Origin: Albidovulum sp. | Lineage (GTDB): Bacteria > Pseudomonadota > Alphaproteobacteria > Rhodobacterales > Rhodobacteraceae | Reading direction: 5' to 3' | NCBI GenBank assembly: GCA_020637635.1 | Contig: JACKKB010000002.1 | Coordinates: 399,001 to 463,000 of the forward strand | DNA: 64,000 nt | Shown: positions 16,907 to 25,070 of the stretch, one piece after another | Position numbering within the stretch: position 1 is the stretch's first letter | How the letters are laid out: each line of letters starts with the position of its first letter | Notes under the pieces: model-generated | Told to the model about the DNA's origin: nothing | The model's database searches: none | What the model saw: only the letters and a program-made list of their open reading frames with translations | Program-made: the position numbers and the translations under genes

Positions 16907-18094
16907 ATGACCGAGCCTCGCGCGAGCGCGCCGATTACCCAGGATGTGCTGACCCTGCCGCGCCGGCTGCCCGAGGGCGGGCGGCTCAATCTCGTCGGGC
17001 TGACGCGCGAACAGCTGCGCGATGCGCTTCTCGCGGCGGGGACGCCCGAGAAGCAGGCCAGGATGCGGGTGGGGCAGATCTGGCAATGGATCTACCACTG
17101 GGGCGTGCGCGACTTCGCCGCGATGACCAACCTTGCCAGGGACTATCGGGCGATGCTGGCCGACCGGTTCGAGATCGCCCTGCCCGAGGTCGTCACCCGC
17201 CAGGTCTCGGCTGACGGAACGCGCAAGTATCTCCTGCGCATCGCCGGCGGGCACGAGGTCGAGACGGTCTATATCCCCGAGGAGAATCGCGGCACGCTTT
17301 GCATCTCGAGCCAGGTCGGCTGCACGCTCACCTGTTCGTTCTGCCATACCGGCACGCAGAAACTGGTGCGCAACCTCACCGCGGCCGAGATCGTCGGCCA
17401 GGTCATGCTTGCCCGTGACGATCTCGGCGAATGGCCCGAGCCCGGGGCGCCCAGGAACGAGACGCGGCTCGTCTCGAACGTTGTGCTGATGGGCATGGGC
17501 GAGCCGCTCTACAATTTCGAGAATGTCCGAGATGCGCTGAAGGTGGTGATGGACGGCGAGGGGCTCTCGCTCTCGCGCCGGCGGATCACCCTGTCGACCT
17601 CGGGCGTCGTGCCGGAGATCGCCCGCACCGCCGAGGAGATCGGCTGCCTTCTTGCCGTCAGCTTCCACGCCACGACAGACGAGGTGCGCGACCGTCTCGT
17701 GCCGATCAACAAGAGGTGGAACATCGCGATGCTGCTCGACGCGCTGCGCGACTATCCGCGGCTGTCGAATTCCGAGCGCATCACCTTCGAATACGTGATG
17801 CTGAAGGGCGTGAACGACAGCGACGAGGATGCGAAGCGCCTCGTCAGGCTGATCCGCGGGATTCCGGCCAAGATCAACCTCATTCCCTTCAACGAATGGC
17901 CCGGCAGCCCCTATGAGCGATCGGACTGGGAACGGATCGAGGCCTTCGCCGATATCGTCTACAAGGCCGGCTATGCCTCGCCCATTCGCACGCCACGCGG
18001 CGAGGACATCATGGCGGCCTGCGGGCAGCTCAAGTCCGCGACCGAACGCGCCCGCAAGAGCCGGGCGGCGATCGAGGCCGAGGCCGGGCTCTGA
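16907..18094 (+). CDS. rlmN: 23S rRNA/tRNA adenine-C2 methyltransferase
   Basis: RlmN is a radical SAM enzyme that methylates A2503 of 23S rRNA and A37 of some tRNAs. The 395-residue protein has an N-terminal helical accessory domain with GQIWQWIYHWGVRDF, the radical SAM cluster Cys139, Cys143 and Cys146 (CTLTCSFCHTGTQ), the SAM motif GMGEPLYN, and the C-terminal stretch RTPRGEDIMAACGQL, which holds the second catalytic Cys. The ATG at 16907 gives MTEPRASAPITQDVLTLP, as in relatives; an upstream in-frame ATG at 16877 is also possible. No strong ribosome site is visible. Confidence 0.95.
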   Translation: MTEPRASAPITQDVLTLPRRLPEGGRLNLVGLTREQLRDALLAAGTPEKQARMRVGQIWQWIYHWGVRDFAAMTNLARDYRAMLADRFEIALPEVVTRQVSADGTRKYLLRIAGGHEVETVYIPEENRGTLCISSQVGCTLTCSFCHTGTQKLVRNLTAAEIVGQVMLARDDLGEWPEPGAPRNETRLVSNVVLMGMGEPLYNFENVRDALKVVMDGEGLSLSRRRITLSTSGVVPEIARTAEEIGCLLAVSFHATTDEVRDRLVPINKRWNIAMLLDALRDYPRLSNSERITFEYVMLKGVNDSDEDAKRLVRLIRGIPAKINLIPFNEWPGSPYERSDWERIEAFADIVYKAGYASPIRTPRGEDIMAACGQLKSATERARKSRAAIEAEAGL

Positions 18095-18138
18095 GCCGCC
18101 TGTCCGTCGCAGCCGGGAAATCGGCAAAACTTGATCGG

Positions 18139-18153
18139 TTAGGCCCGTCTTAA
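18139..18153 (+). promoter_or_regulatory. CtrA-like binding site upstream of motB
   Basis: TTAG-N7-TTAA at 18139-18153 matches the known CtrA consensus TTAA-N7-TTAA at seven of eight fixed positions and lies 48 bases before the motB start. The surrounding bases (GTTAGG..C..TCTTAA.CC) are nearly repeated before flgE at 19058. Confidence 0.6.
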
Positions 18154-18201
18154 GCCCTGCCTGATAGTCCTCGTCCCGGGTTGAAGGAAAGGGTTGGTGG
18201 T

Positions 18202-19053
18202 ATGGCAGCGCGTGCAAACGCGGCGCCAGTCATCATCAAGCGCAAGAAGGTCTCCGGCGGGGACGGGCATCATGGCGGTGCCTGGAAAGTCGCCTATGCG
18301 GATTTCGTGACCGCAATGATGGCCTTCTTCATGTTGATGTGGCTGCTGAACGCGACGACGGAAAAGCAACGCAAGGGGATCGCGGACTATTTCAGCCCGA
18401 CGGTGCCGATCAGCCGCGTCTCGGGCGGTGGCGACGGGTCGTTCGGGGGCGAGAGCGTCTTTTCGGAGGACCAGATCGCGCAGAACGGCACCGGCGCCTC
18501 GGACCGACGGCCGACGGCCGAACGGCAGGCGCAGGGCAAGGGCACGCCCGAAGGAAGCGCGGACGACGCCGATGCGGCGGTCTTCGCAAACGCGGCCCAG
18601 GCGCTGGAAAAGGCGCTGGCGGATGCCGGGACGACAAGCGAGCTCGCCAGGCGCGCGGCGGCGCATATCTCGACCCGCGTCACCGCGGAGGGGCTGGTGG
18701 TGGAACTCCACGACATCGAGGACGACCCCCTCTTCGTCGGCGAATCGACCAAGGCGACGCCGATGCTGGAGGAGCTCACGGCGATGCTGGCGCGGGTCTT
18801 CACGCTGGTGCAGAACGAGGTGGCCGTCGATGGCCATATCCGGTCGCTGCCCGCGGTCCTGCGCGACAACCCGTCCTGGGACCTCTCGACGGGACGGGCC
18901 ACGACGGTGCGTCTGCTGATGGAGGGCAAGGGTTTCGCCCCCGCGCGGTTCCGGCGCCTTACCGGCTATTCCGATCGCCGCCCGGTTGTCGCCAACCCGA
19001 TGTCGGCGCGCAACAACCGGATCGAGCTGATCCTGCTGCGCCGGTCACGATGA
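18202..19053 (+). CDS. motB: Flagellar motor stator protein MotB
   Basis: MotB anchors the stator to peptidoglycan and carries the proton-binding Asp. The 283-residue protein has a basic N terminus and one membrane helix at about 31-50 (AYADFVTAMMAFFMLMWLL), with the essential Asp at about 34. A linker rich in Gly, Asp and Ser follows, and then an OmpA-like peptidoglycan-binding domain (VDGHIRS, LSTGRATTVRLLMEGKG, ARNNRIELILLR). MotA is not in the window. The ATG at 18202 has AAGGAAAGG upstream; an in-frame TTG at 18181 is less likely. It heads the flagellar block behind a CtrA-like box. Confidence 0.93.
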   Translation: MAARANAAPVIIKRKKVSGGDGHHGGAWKVAYADFVTAMMAFFMLMWLLNATTEKQRKGIADYFSPTVPISRVSGGGDGSFGGESVFSEDQIAQNGTGASDRRPTAERQAQGKGTPEGSADDADAAVFANAAQALEKALADAGTTSELARRAAAHISTRVTAEGLVVELHDIEDDPLFVGESTKATPMLEELTAMLARVFTLVQNEVAVDGHIRSLPAVLRDNPSWDLSTGRATTVRLLMEGKGFAPARFRRLTGYSDRRPVVANPMSARNNRIELILLRRSR

Positions 19054-19057
19054 GGCG

Positions 19058-19072
19058 TTAGGACGATCTTAA
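19058..19072 (+). promoter_or_regulatory. CtrA-like binding site upstream of flgE
   Basis: A second TTAG-N7-TTAA at 19058-19072 begins 4 bases after the motB stop and lies 57 bases before flgE. Its flanks (GTTAGG and TCTTAA.CC) repeat those of the box before motB, which supports a shared regulator. Confidence 0.6.
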
Positions 19073-19129
19073 ACCGCCGCGCTGCATTGTACCTGCGAAT
19101 CCGGACGCAGCAGCAGAAAGGCGGCACCC

Positions 19130-20440
19130 ATGTCCATTTCCTCCTCGCTCAGCGCGGGCGTCGCGGGGCTCAGCGCCAACGCGACCCGTCTTGCGACGAT
19201 TTCCGACAACATCGCGAACTCGGGCACCTATGGCTACAAGCGGGTGTCGACCGACTTCGAGAGCTTCGTGATCAATCAGGCGCGTGGCGCCGGCACCTAT
19301 TCGGCCGGCGGCGTCCGCGCCTCGTCGAACCGGCTGATCGAGGAACAGGGCCCTCTCGTCGCGACGAACAATGCGCTCGATCTCGCGATCTCGGGTCGCG
19401 GCATGTTGCCGGTGACCTCCTCGGTGTCGCTGGGCACATTCTCCGGCGGCCAGCAGCCGCTCATGATGACGACGACCGGTGCGTTCCGTCCCGATGCCGA
19501 CGGCGTCCTGAAGACGGAATCCGGTCTTGTCCTCCTGGGTTGGCCGGCAAGCGCCGACGGCACCATCCCGGTCTTGCCGCGCGACACCGTGTCCGGTCTC
19601 AGCCCGGTCGTGATCAACGCCAACCAGACGGCCGGCGACCCGACGACGGCGATCAACCTCGGCGTCAACCTGCCCGCCTCCTCGACCGAGGCCGGCGCGC
19701 CGGGCAGCCCGCTTCCGCTCTCCGTCGAATATTTCGGAAACCTCGGAACCTCCGACACGCTCGACATCACCTTCACGCCGACCGTGCCGGCGACAGCGGC
19801 GTCGAACACCTGGACGATGCAGATCCACGATTCGGCGCAGAACGGCGCGCTGATCGGCGAGTACACGCTGACCTTCGACGACACGCGCACCAATGGCGGC
19901 ACGCTTGCCTCCGTCACGACTGTTTCGGGAGGCGCCTACAACCCCACCGATGGCACTCTCGGGCTGACGGTCGCCGGCGGTCCGATCACGATGACGATCG
20001 GCAAGCTCGGCGATCCGAACGGGCTCACGCAGCTTTCCAACAGCTTCGCGCCCACCGCAATCACCAAGGACGGCTCGCCGGTCGGCAACCTGACCACCGT
20101 CGAGGTCGACGAGAACGGCTATGTCACGGCGACCTACGATACCGGCTTCACCCGCCGGATCTACCAGGTTCCGGTTGTCGACGTGCCAAACCCCAACGGC
20201 CTCATCGCGCTCAACAACCAGACCTTCCAGGTCTCGCCCGAATCCGGTTCGTTCTTCCTCTGGGATGCCGGCGACGGCCCGACAGGGTCCGTCGTGGGCT
20301 ATGCGAGGGAAGGCTCCGCAACCGATGTCGCGGCCGAACTGACCTCGCTCATCCAGACCCAGCGGGCCTATTCGTCGAATGCCAAGGTGATCCAGACGGT
20401 GGACGAGATGCTGCAGGAGACCACGAACATCAAGCGCTGA
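19130..20440 (+). CDS. flgE: Flagellar hook protein FlgE
   Basis: The 436-residue protein forms the flagellar hook. The N-terminal rod/hook motif is clear (SSLSAGVAGLSANATRLATI, then SDNIANSGTYGYKRVSTDFESFV) and pairs with the C-terminal helix LTSLIQTQRAYSSNAKVIQT ending in ETTNIKR. These two helices form the D0 coiled core. The Thr- and Gly-rich centre is the exposed D1/D2 domain. There is no signal peptide, as expected for export by the flagellar type III apparatus. AAAGGCGG precedes the ATG, and flgK follows 30 bases later. Confidence 0.95.
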   Translation: MSISSSLSAGVAGLSANATRLATISDNIANSGTYGYKRVSTDFESFVINQARGAGTYSAGGVRASSNRLIEEQGPLVATNNALDLAISGRGMLPVTSSVSLGTFSGGQQPLMMTTTGAFRPDADGVLKTESGLVLLGWPASADGTIPVLPRDTVSGLSPVVINANQTAGDPTTAINLGVNLPASSTEAGAPGSPLPLSVEYFGNLGTSDTLDITFTPTVPATAASNTWTMQIHDSAQNGALIGEYTLTFDDTRTNGGTLASVTTVSGGAYNPTDGTLGLTVAGGPITMTIGKLGDPNGLTQLSNSFAPTAITKDGSPVGNLTTVEVDENGYVTATYDTGFTRRIYQVPVVDVPNPNGLIALNNQTFQVSPESGSFFLWDAGDGPTGSVVGYAREGSATDVAAELTSLIQTQRAYSSNAKVIQTVDEMLQETTNIKR

Positions 20441-20470
20441 CGGGCGAAGCGCCGCGAGGGATAGACGGCC

Positions 20471-21925
20471 ATGAGCCTTTCCGCATCACTTGCCAACGCG
20501 CTCTCCGGGCTGACCGCGGCTTCCCGGCGCGCGGAGGTCGTCTCGGCCAACGTCGCCAATGCCACGACCGAGGGCTATGCGCGGCGCGAACTCGCGCTCT
20601 CGCCGCTCTCGCTCGGCGGCAGCGGCGCCGGGGTGCGGGTCGGCGGCGTCACCCGCGCGGTCGACATGACCGTCCTGTCGGACCTGCGGCTCGCCAATGC
20701 CGAGGCCGGCGGCTCGGGCATGCGGGCCGATTTCTTCTCGCAGATCGAGGCGCTCCTTGGCGCGCCCGGTGAGGCCGGCTCGCTCACCGAGCGGGTCTCC
20801 GCGTTTCAGACCAAGCTGACCGAGGCGGCGAGCCGTCCCGACAGCGCGGCGCGGCTGCAATCCGTGGTCGATGCTGGCAATGCCCTCACTGCCACGCTCC
20901 GCACGCTCAGCGGGGCGGTGCAGCAGGCGCGCATGGATGCCGACGCCGGGATCGCCGGCCAGGTGAGCAGCCTCAACGATGCGCTCGGCCGGGTCGCCGA
21001 TCTGAATGCCGAGATCACGGCCCAGCGCGCAACCGGCCACGACGCGGCCGCCCTGATGGACGAGCGCCAGCGGCTGATCGACGGCATCTCGGCGATCGTG
21101 CCCCTGCGCGAGGTCGCGCGACCGAATGATCAGGTTGCCCTCTACACGACCGGCGGCGCGATCCTTCTTGACGGCAGTCCCGCCACGATCGGGTTCACCC
21201 GGGTGGGCGTCATCACCCCCGACATGTCGCTTGGCGGCGGATCGCTCGGCGGCCTCACTCTGAACGGCATGACGATTGCAAGCGGCGACGACGGACTGCT
21301 TGCGGGCGGGACGCTGGCGGCGGCCTTCGCGGTGCGCGACCGGTTGGCCCCGGCGGTTCAGGGAGATCTCGATGCCTTCGCGCGCGACCTCATCGAGCGG
21401 TTCGAGGCCCCCGGGCTGGACCCGACGCTCACGAGCAGCGACCCGGGTCTCCTAACCGACGCGGGCGCGATGTTCACCCTCGCGACCGAAGAGGGGATCG
21501 CCGCGCGGATCACGTTCAATGCCGCGGCCGATCCGGCCCGCGGCGGCGCGCTCTGGCGGCTTCGCGACGGGCTCGGCGCGACGGCGGCGGGAAACGTCGG
21601 CGATGCCACGCTTCTGACCGCCTTCGGTTCGGCGCTCGCCAGCACCCGGGTGGCCGGATCGGGCAATGCCGCGGGTGTCGCGCGCTCGGCGGCGGGTCTT
21701 GCCGCGGATCTCGTATCCGCAGTGGCCGGCGACCGGCTGGGCGCCGAGGCAGGCGTCGGCTCGGCCGCGGCACGGCAATCGGCGCTGAAGGAACTGCAGC
21801 TTGCCGATGGCGTCGACACCGATGCCGAAATGCAGTCGCTCCTCATGATCGAACAGGCGTATTCCGCAAACGCCCGCGTGATCCAGACGATCGACGACCT
21901 CATCCAGCAACTGATCGGGCTTTGA
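20471..21925 (+). CDS. flgK: Flagellar hook-filament junction protein FlgK
   Basis: FlgK (HAP1) joins hook to filament. The 484 residues begin SLSASLANALSGLTAASRRAEVVSANVANATTEGYARRELALS, the FlgK form of the rod/hook motif. They include the GAPGEAGSLTERVSAFQTKLTEAASRPDS region and end MQSLLMIEQAYSANARVIQTIDDLIQQLIGL, the matching C-terminal helix. It sits between flgE and flgL in the usual order. The stop is 2 bases before the flgL ATG, so translation is probably coupled. Confidence 0.94.
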   Translation: MSLSASLANALSGLTAASRRAEVVSANVANATTEGYARRELALSPLSLGGSGAGVRVGGVTRAVDMTVLSDLRLANAEAGGSGMRADFFSQIEALLGAPGEAGSLTERVSAFQTKLTEAASRPDSAARLQSVVDAGNALTATLRTLSGAVQQARMDADAGIAGQVSSLNDALGRVADLNAEITAQRATGHDAAALMDERQRLIDGISAIVPLREVARPNDQVALYTTGGAILLDGSPATIGFTRVGVITPDMSLGGGSLGGLTLNGMTIASGDDGLLAGGTLAAAFAVRDRLAPAVQGDLDAFARDLIERFEAPGLDPTLTSSDPGLLTDAGAMFTLATEEGIAARITFNAAADPARGGALWRLRDGLGATAAGNVGDATLLTAFGSALASTRVAGSGNAAGVARSAAGLAADLVSAVAGDRLGAEAGVGSAAARQSALKELQLADGVDTDAEMQSLLMIEQAYSANARVIQTIDDLIQQLIGL

Positions 21926-21927
21926 CC

Positions 21928-22944
21928 ATGAGCAGCATTTCCGTTGGCGATCTATCCCAGGCCTACCGGCTGCGGACCGGCAACCGCGACCTGAAGCAGA
22001 CGATGGCAACCCTGAGCGAGGAGATGACCTCAGGCCGGAAGAAGGACCTTGCCGGCGCCACCGGCGGGGACCTCACCGCGCTCGCCTCGATCACCCATGC
22101 GCTGAATGCGCTCGACGCCTACAAGATCGCCACGAACGAGGGCACGCTTTTTGCCGGAGCGACCCAGGGCGCGCTCGAAACCGCGCGAACGCTGGCAGGC
22201 GATGCCTCGGCGACGCTCCTCAACGCGGCCACGGCGAGAAGCGACACCTATGTCGATACCGCCGCCGCCGCAGCGTCGCAGAACTTCGGCGCCGCGGTGG
22301 CTGCGCTCAACGTCCGCGTCGCCGACCGCTATGTGCTGGCGGGCGCGGCAGTCGACCAGCGCCCGCTCGCCGACGCCGCGACGATGCTCTCGGACCTGGC
22401 CGGCGTCGTTGCAGGGCTGACGACGGCGGGCGACATCGAGGCCGCCGTCACCGCCTGGTTCGACGCGGCCCCGGGTGGCGGCGGCTTTCTCGACAGCGCC
22501 TATGGCGGCGCGACCGGCACCGCAACTCGGTTCGCGCTGGCCCCGGGAGACAGCACTTCGATCGACATCACCGCCGCCGATCCCGGGATCCGCTCGCTCC
22601 TGAAGGGGTTCGCGCTCGGAGCGCTCCTGACGCAAGGCGTTCTCGGCGGGGATACGGCGGCGCGCGCGGCACTGGCCGGCGCGGCGGGGGCCGAACTGGT
22701 CGCCGCCGGCAACAGGGTGCTGGACCTGCAGACCGGGCTCGGCACCGTCGAGGCGCGGCTCTCGGATGCGGCGGCGCGCAACGCCAACGAGGCGGCTGCG
22801 CTGAAAGTGGCCCGCTCGTCCATCATCGCGGCCGATCCCTACGAGACCGCGACGGCCCTGCAGGAGGCCCAGACCCGGATGGAAACGCTCTACACGCTGA
22901 CGGCGCATCTGTCGCAGCTCTCGCTTGCGGACTATCTCAGATGA
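21928..22944 (+). CDS. flgL: Flagellar hook-filament junction protein FlgL
   Basis: FlgL (HAP3) is the second junction protein, related to flagellin. The 338 residues begin SSISVGDLSQAYRLRTGNRDLKQTMATLSEEMTSG, a flagellin-like helix, and end YTLTAHLSQLSLADYLR. The C-terminal coiled segment is rich in Ala and Glu. I chose the ATG at 21928 over the in-frame TTG at 21922, which overlaps the flgK stop. The stop overlaps the flgI start in ATGA. Assignment rests on gene order plus the flagellin-like termini. Confidence 0.88.
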   Translation: MSSISVGDLSQAYRLRTGNRDLKQTMATLSEEMTSGRKKDLAGATGGDLTALASITHALNALDAYKIATNEGTLFAGATQGALETARTLAGDASATLLNAATARSDTYVDTAAAAASQNFGAAVAALNVRVADRYVLAGAAVDQRPLADAATMLSDLAGVVAGLTTAGDIEAAVTAWFDAAPGGGGFLDSAYGGATGTATRFALAPGDSTSIDITAADPGIRSLLKGFALGALLTQGVLGGDTAARAALAGAAGAELVAAGNRVLDLQTGLGTVEARLSDAAARNANEAAALKVARSSIIAADPYETATALQEAQTRMETLYTLTAHLSQLSLADYLR

Positions 22945-24059
22945 GGTGCCCGGTGATCCCGATGAGGCTCCTCGCGGCGCTGACTGCGGCTCTCATCTGC
23001 CTGCCCGCCCTGGCCACCACGGTGCGGATCAAGGATCTCGTCGAGTTCGACGGGGTGCGCGGCAACGATCTGGTCGGTTACGGGCTTGTCGTCGGCCTGA
23101 ACGGCACCGGCGACGGGCTGCGCAACGCGCCCTTCACCGAAGAGATCATGGCGAACATTCTCGAGCGGCTCGGCGTCAACGTCACCGGAGAGAGTTTCCG
23201 GCCGAAGAACGTGGCCGCGGTCTTCGTCACGGCGACACTGCCGCCCTTCGCGCGCGCCGGCGGCCAGATCGATGTCACCGTCTCGGCGATTGGCGACGCG
23301 AAGAGCCTGCTCGGCGGCACGCTCGTCATGACGCCGCTGAACGCCGCGGACGGCGAGATCTATGCCGTCGCCCAGGGCACGATCATCGCCGGCGGAGTCT
23401 CGGCCGAGGGCAAGGCGGCGAGCGTCGTCCAGGGCGTGCCCACGGCGGGGTCGATCCCCTCCGGCGCGCGGGTGGAGCGCGAGGTCGCCTTCGATCTCGG
23501 CTCGCTCTCGACCGTGCGGCTGGCGCTGCGCAACCCCGATTTCACCACCGCCGGCCGGATCGAGAGCGCCATCAACGGCGAGTTCGGCCGCGCCGTCGCG
23601 CTGATGACGGATCCCGGGACCGTCTCGGTCGACATCAGCGCAACCCGGATGCCGTCGGCGGCCCACGCGCTCGGGCGGCTCGAGAACATCCTCGTCGAGC
23701 CCGAGGAGAAGGCGCGGGTGGTCGTCGATCAACGCTCGGGGACGATCGTGCTCGGCTCCCATGTCCGCATCAGCGAGGTCGCCGTCAGCCAGAGCAACCT
23801 GACCCTCAAGGTCGAGGAAACGCCCGAGGTCGTGCAGCCGAACCCCTTCGCGCAGGGTCAGTCGGTGGTGGTGCCGCGGTCCTCATCCTCGATCACCGAG
23901 GAATCTGGGCCCGGGCTCGCCCCGGTTCGCGGCGGATCGTCGCTCGCCGAGGTCGTGGCCGGGCTGAACGCACTCGGCGTATCGCCCCGCGACATGATCG
24001 ACATCCTGAAAAGCATCAACGCGGCCGGCGCGCTGCATGCCGAGTTCGTCGTGCAGTAG
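22941..24059 (+). CDS. flgI: Flagellar P-ring protein FlgI
   Basis: FlgI forms the periplasmic P-ring around the rod. The 372-residue precursor has a signal peptide ending near ALICLPALA and a highly conserved body: VRIKDLVEFDGVRGNDLVGYGLVVGLNGTGDG, FTEEIMANILERLGVNV and the C-terminal LNALGVSPRDMIDILKSINAAGALHAEFVVQ. The ATG at 22941 overlaps the flgL stop; the ATG at 22962 would give a more typical signal peptide. It closes the flagellar block in this window and is followed by a GC-rich hairpin. Confidence 0.96.
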   Translation: MRCPVIPMRLLAALTAALICLPALATTVRIKDLVEFDGVRGNDLVGYGLVVGLNGTGDGLRNAPFTEEIMANILERLGVNVTGESFRPKNVAAVFVTATLPPFARAGGQIDVTVSAIGDAKSLLGGTLVMTPLNAADGEIYAVAQGTIIAGGVSAEGKAASVVQGVPTAGSIPSGARVEREVAFDLGSLSTVRLALRNPDFTTAGRIESAINGEFGRAVALMTDPGTVSVDISATRMPSAAHALGRLENILVEPEEKARVVVDQRSGTIVLGSHVRISEVAVSQSNLTLKVEETPEVVQPNPFAQGQSVVVPRSSSSITEESGPGLAPVRGGSSLAEVVAGLNALGVSPRDMIDILKSINAAGALHAEFVVQ

Positions 24060-24060
24060 C

Positions 24061-24087
24061 GCGGGCGGGTGCGGCGCGGCCGCCCGC
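24061..24087 (+). terminator. GC-rich hairpin after flgI
   Basis: GCGGGCGG (24061-24068) pairs perfectly with CCGCCCGC (24080-24087) around an 11-base loop, directly after the flgI stop. No T run follows; a run of nine G residues lies at 24102-24110. It may act as a factor-assisted terminator or a 3'-end stabiliser. Confidence 0.45.
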
Positions 24088-24168
24088 CGGCCGGGTTGAC
24101 CGGGGGGGGGCGCGGCCCTGCGGCGATTCGGGCCTTTCCTGCCGCCGGCGCGCCTTGTAAGAACGCCC

Positions 24169-24525
24169 ATGGCCTTCCGCGCGCTTCGCCTCATGATCGC
24201 ACTGATCCTGACCGTCACGATGGCGGCCATGGGCTTTGCAGCCGCCACGGCACGCGGGCAGGCGATGGCCGGCGGCCAGGTGCTCGTGCTCTGTTCGGGC
24301 GGCGGTCTGGTCCAGCTCACGCTTGACGCCGATGGCAAACCCACCGGCGAGACCCATCTCTGCCCCGACCTGGCCTTTTCTCTGATCGCTGCTTGCGAGA
24401 TCGCCACCCCGACGGCGAGCCCGCCGGAAACGCTGTCCGAGCCGCTCGTCGCCCGCGCCCCCCTCTATCTCACTCTCACGCCGCGGCCCGCGAGCCAGGC
24501 GCGCGGCCCCCCGGTTTCGGCCTGA
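24169..24525 (+). CDS. Small secreted hypothetical protein next to the copper chaperone gene
   Basis: The 118-residue protein starts with a long hydrophobic leader (LRLMIALILTVTMAAMGFAAA), a signal peptide or membrane anchor. The short mature part holds two spaced Cys residues (VLVLCSGGGLVQLTLD and GETHLCPDLAF), a third in LIAACEI, and a Pro-rich tail. It resembles small DUF2946-like proteins often found with copper genes, but that resemblance is only impressionistic. It precedes the PCu(A)C gene by 35 bases and probably shares its transcript. It may take part in copper handling at the membrane. The ribosome site is weak. Confidence 0.65.
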   Translation: MAFRALRLMIALILTVTMAAMGFAAATARGQAMAGGQVLVLCSGGGLVQLTLDADGKPTGETHLCPDLAFSLIAACEIATPTASPPETLSEPLVARAPLYLTLTPRPASQARGPPVSA

Positions 24526-24560
24526 TCCGCCGCAGACCCGAAACCGAAAGGAGAGAGAAG

Positions 24561-24995
24561 ATGAACGCTCTGAAGACCGTTCTGGCCGCCGCTGCGGTCC
24601 TTTACGTCCTGCCCGCCTTCGCCGCCGGCACGATCACGATCACCGACCCCTATGCAAGGTTCATGCCCGGTGCCATGGCCGGTGCCGCCTTCATGGTGAT
24701 CGAGAACGGCGGCGACACCGACGACCGGCTGATCGACGCAACCTCGGGCATTGCCCAGAAGGTCGAGTTGCATACCCACAAGATGAGCGCCGACGGGATG
24801 ATGCAGATGATCCATGTGACCGAGGGATTCGTCATCCCGGCGCACGGGAGCCATGACCTGAAGCGTGGTGGCGACCATATCATGTTCATGGGCCTGAACG
24901 AACACCCGGCCGAAGGCTCGATGGTTCATCTCACGCTGACCTTCGAAAAGGCCGGTATGGTCGAGCTCGACATCCCGGTCGACGCCAGCCGCTAG
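24561..24995 (+). CDS. Periplasmic copper chaperone PCu(A)C
   Basis: PCu(A)C proteins carry Cu(I) in the periplasm and deliver it to the CuA site of cytochrome oxidase. The 144-residue protein has a signal peptide (LKTVLAAAAVLYVLPAFA) and one cupredoxin-like domain with the His/Met copper site. That site is ELHTHKMSADGMMQM at about 69-83 followed by GGDHIMFMGL at about 103-112. AAGGAGAG precedes the ATG. It follows the small secreted protein gene and converges on the hydroxyproline operon. Confidence 0.93.
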   Translation: MNALKTVLAAAAVLYVLPAFAAGTITITDPYARFMPGAMAGAAFMVIENGGDTDDRLIDATSGIAQKVELHTHKMSADGMMQMIHVTEGFVIPAHGSHDLKRGGDHIMFMGLNEHPAEGSMVHLTLTFEKAGMVELDIPVDASR

Positions 24996-25023
24996 AAGCT
25001 GCGCCCCAGGAAGCGAACGAAAG

Positions 25024-25061
25024 GCGCCTTCCCCGCCACGCGACCGGGCCGGGGAAAGCGC
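25024..25061. terminator. Candidate bidirectional terminator between convergent genes
   Basis: GCGC-C-TTCCCCG (24-35) pairs with CGGGGAA-A-GCGC (50-61, counting from 25000), an 11-bp stem with one C/A mismatch and a 14-base loop. It lies between the copper chaperone stop and the stop of the leftward racemase-family gene. It lacks a U tract on either strand. Confidence 0.45.
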
Positions 25062-25070
25062 TGCCGCACC

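Noticed and set aside
14747..18217. 1156-residue open frame antisense to adenine deaminase and rlmN
   Set aside because: Shadow of two well-identified genes; it spans gene boundaries and has a low-complexity composition.
24102..24110. Run of nine G residues after flgI
   Set aside because: Possible phase-variable tract, but it is in neither a coding frame nor an obvious promoter; more likely compositional or a sequencing-sensitive spot.
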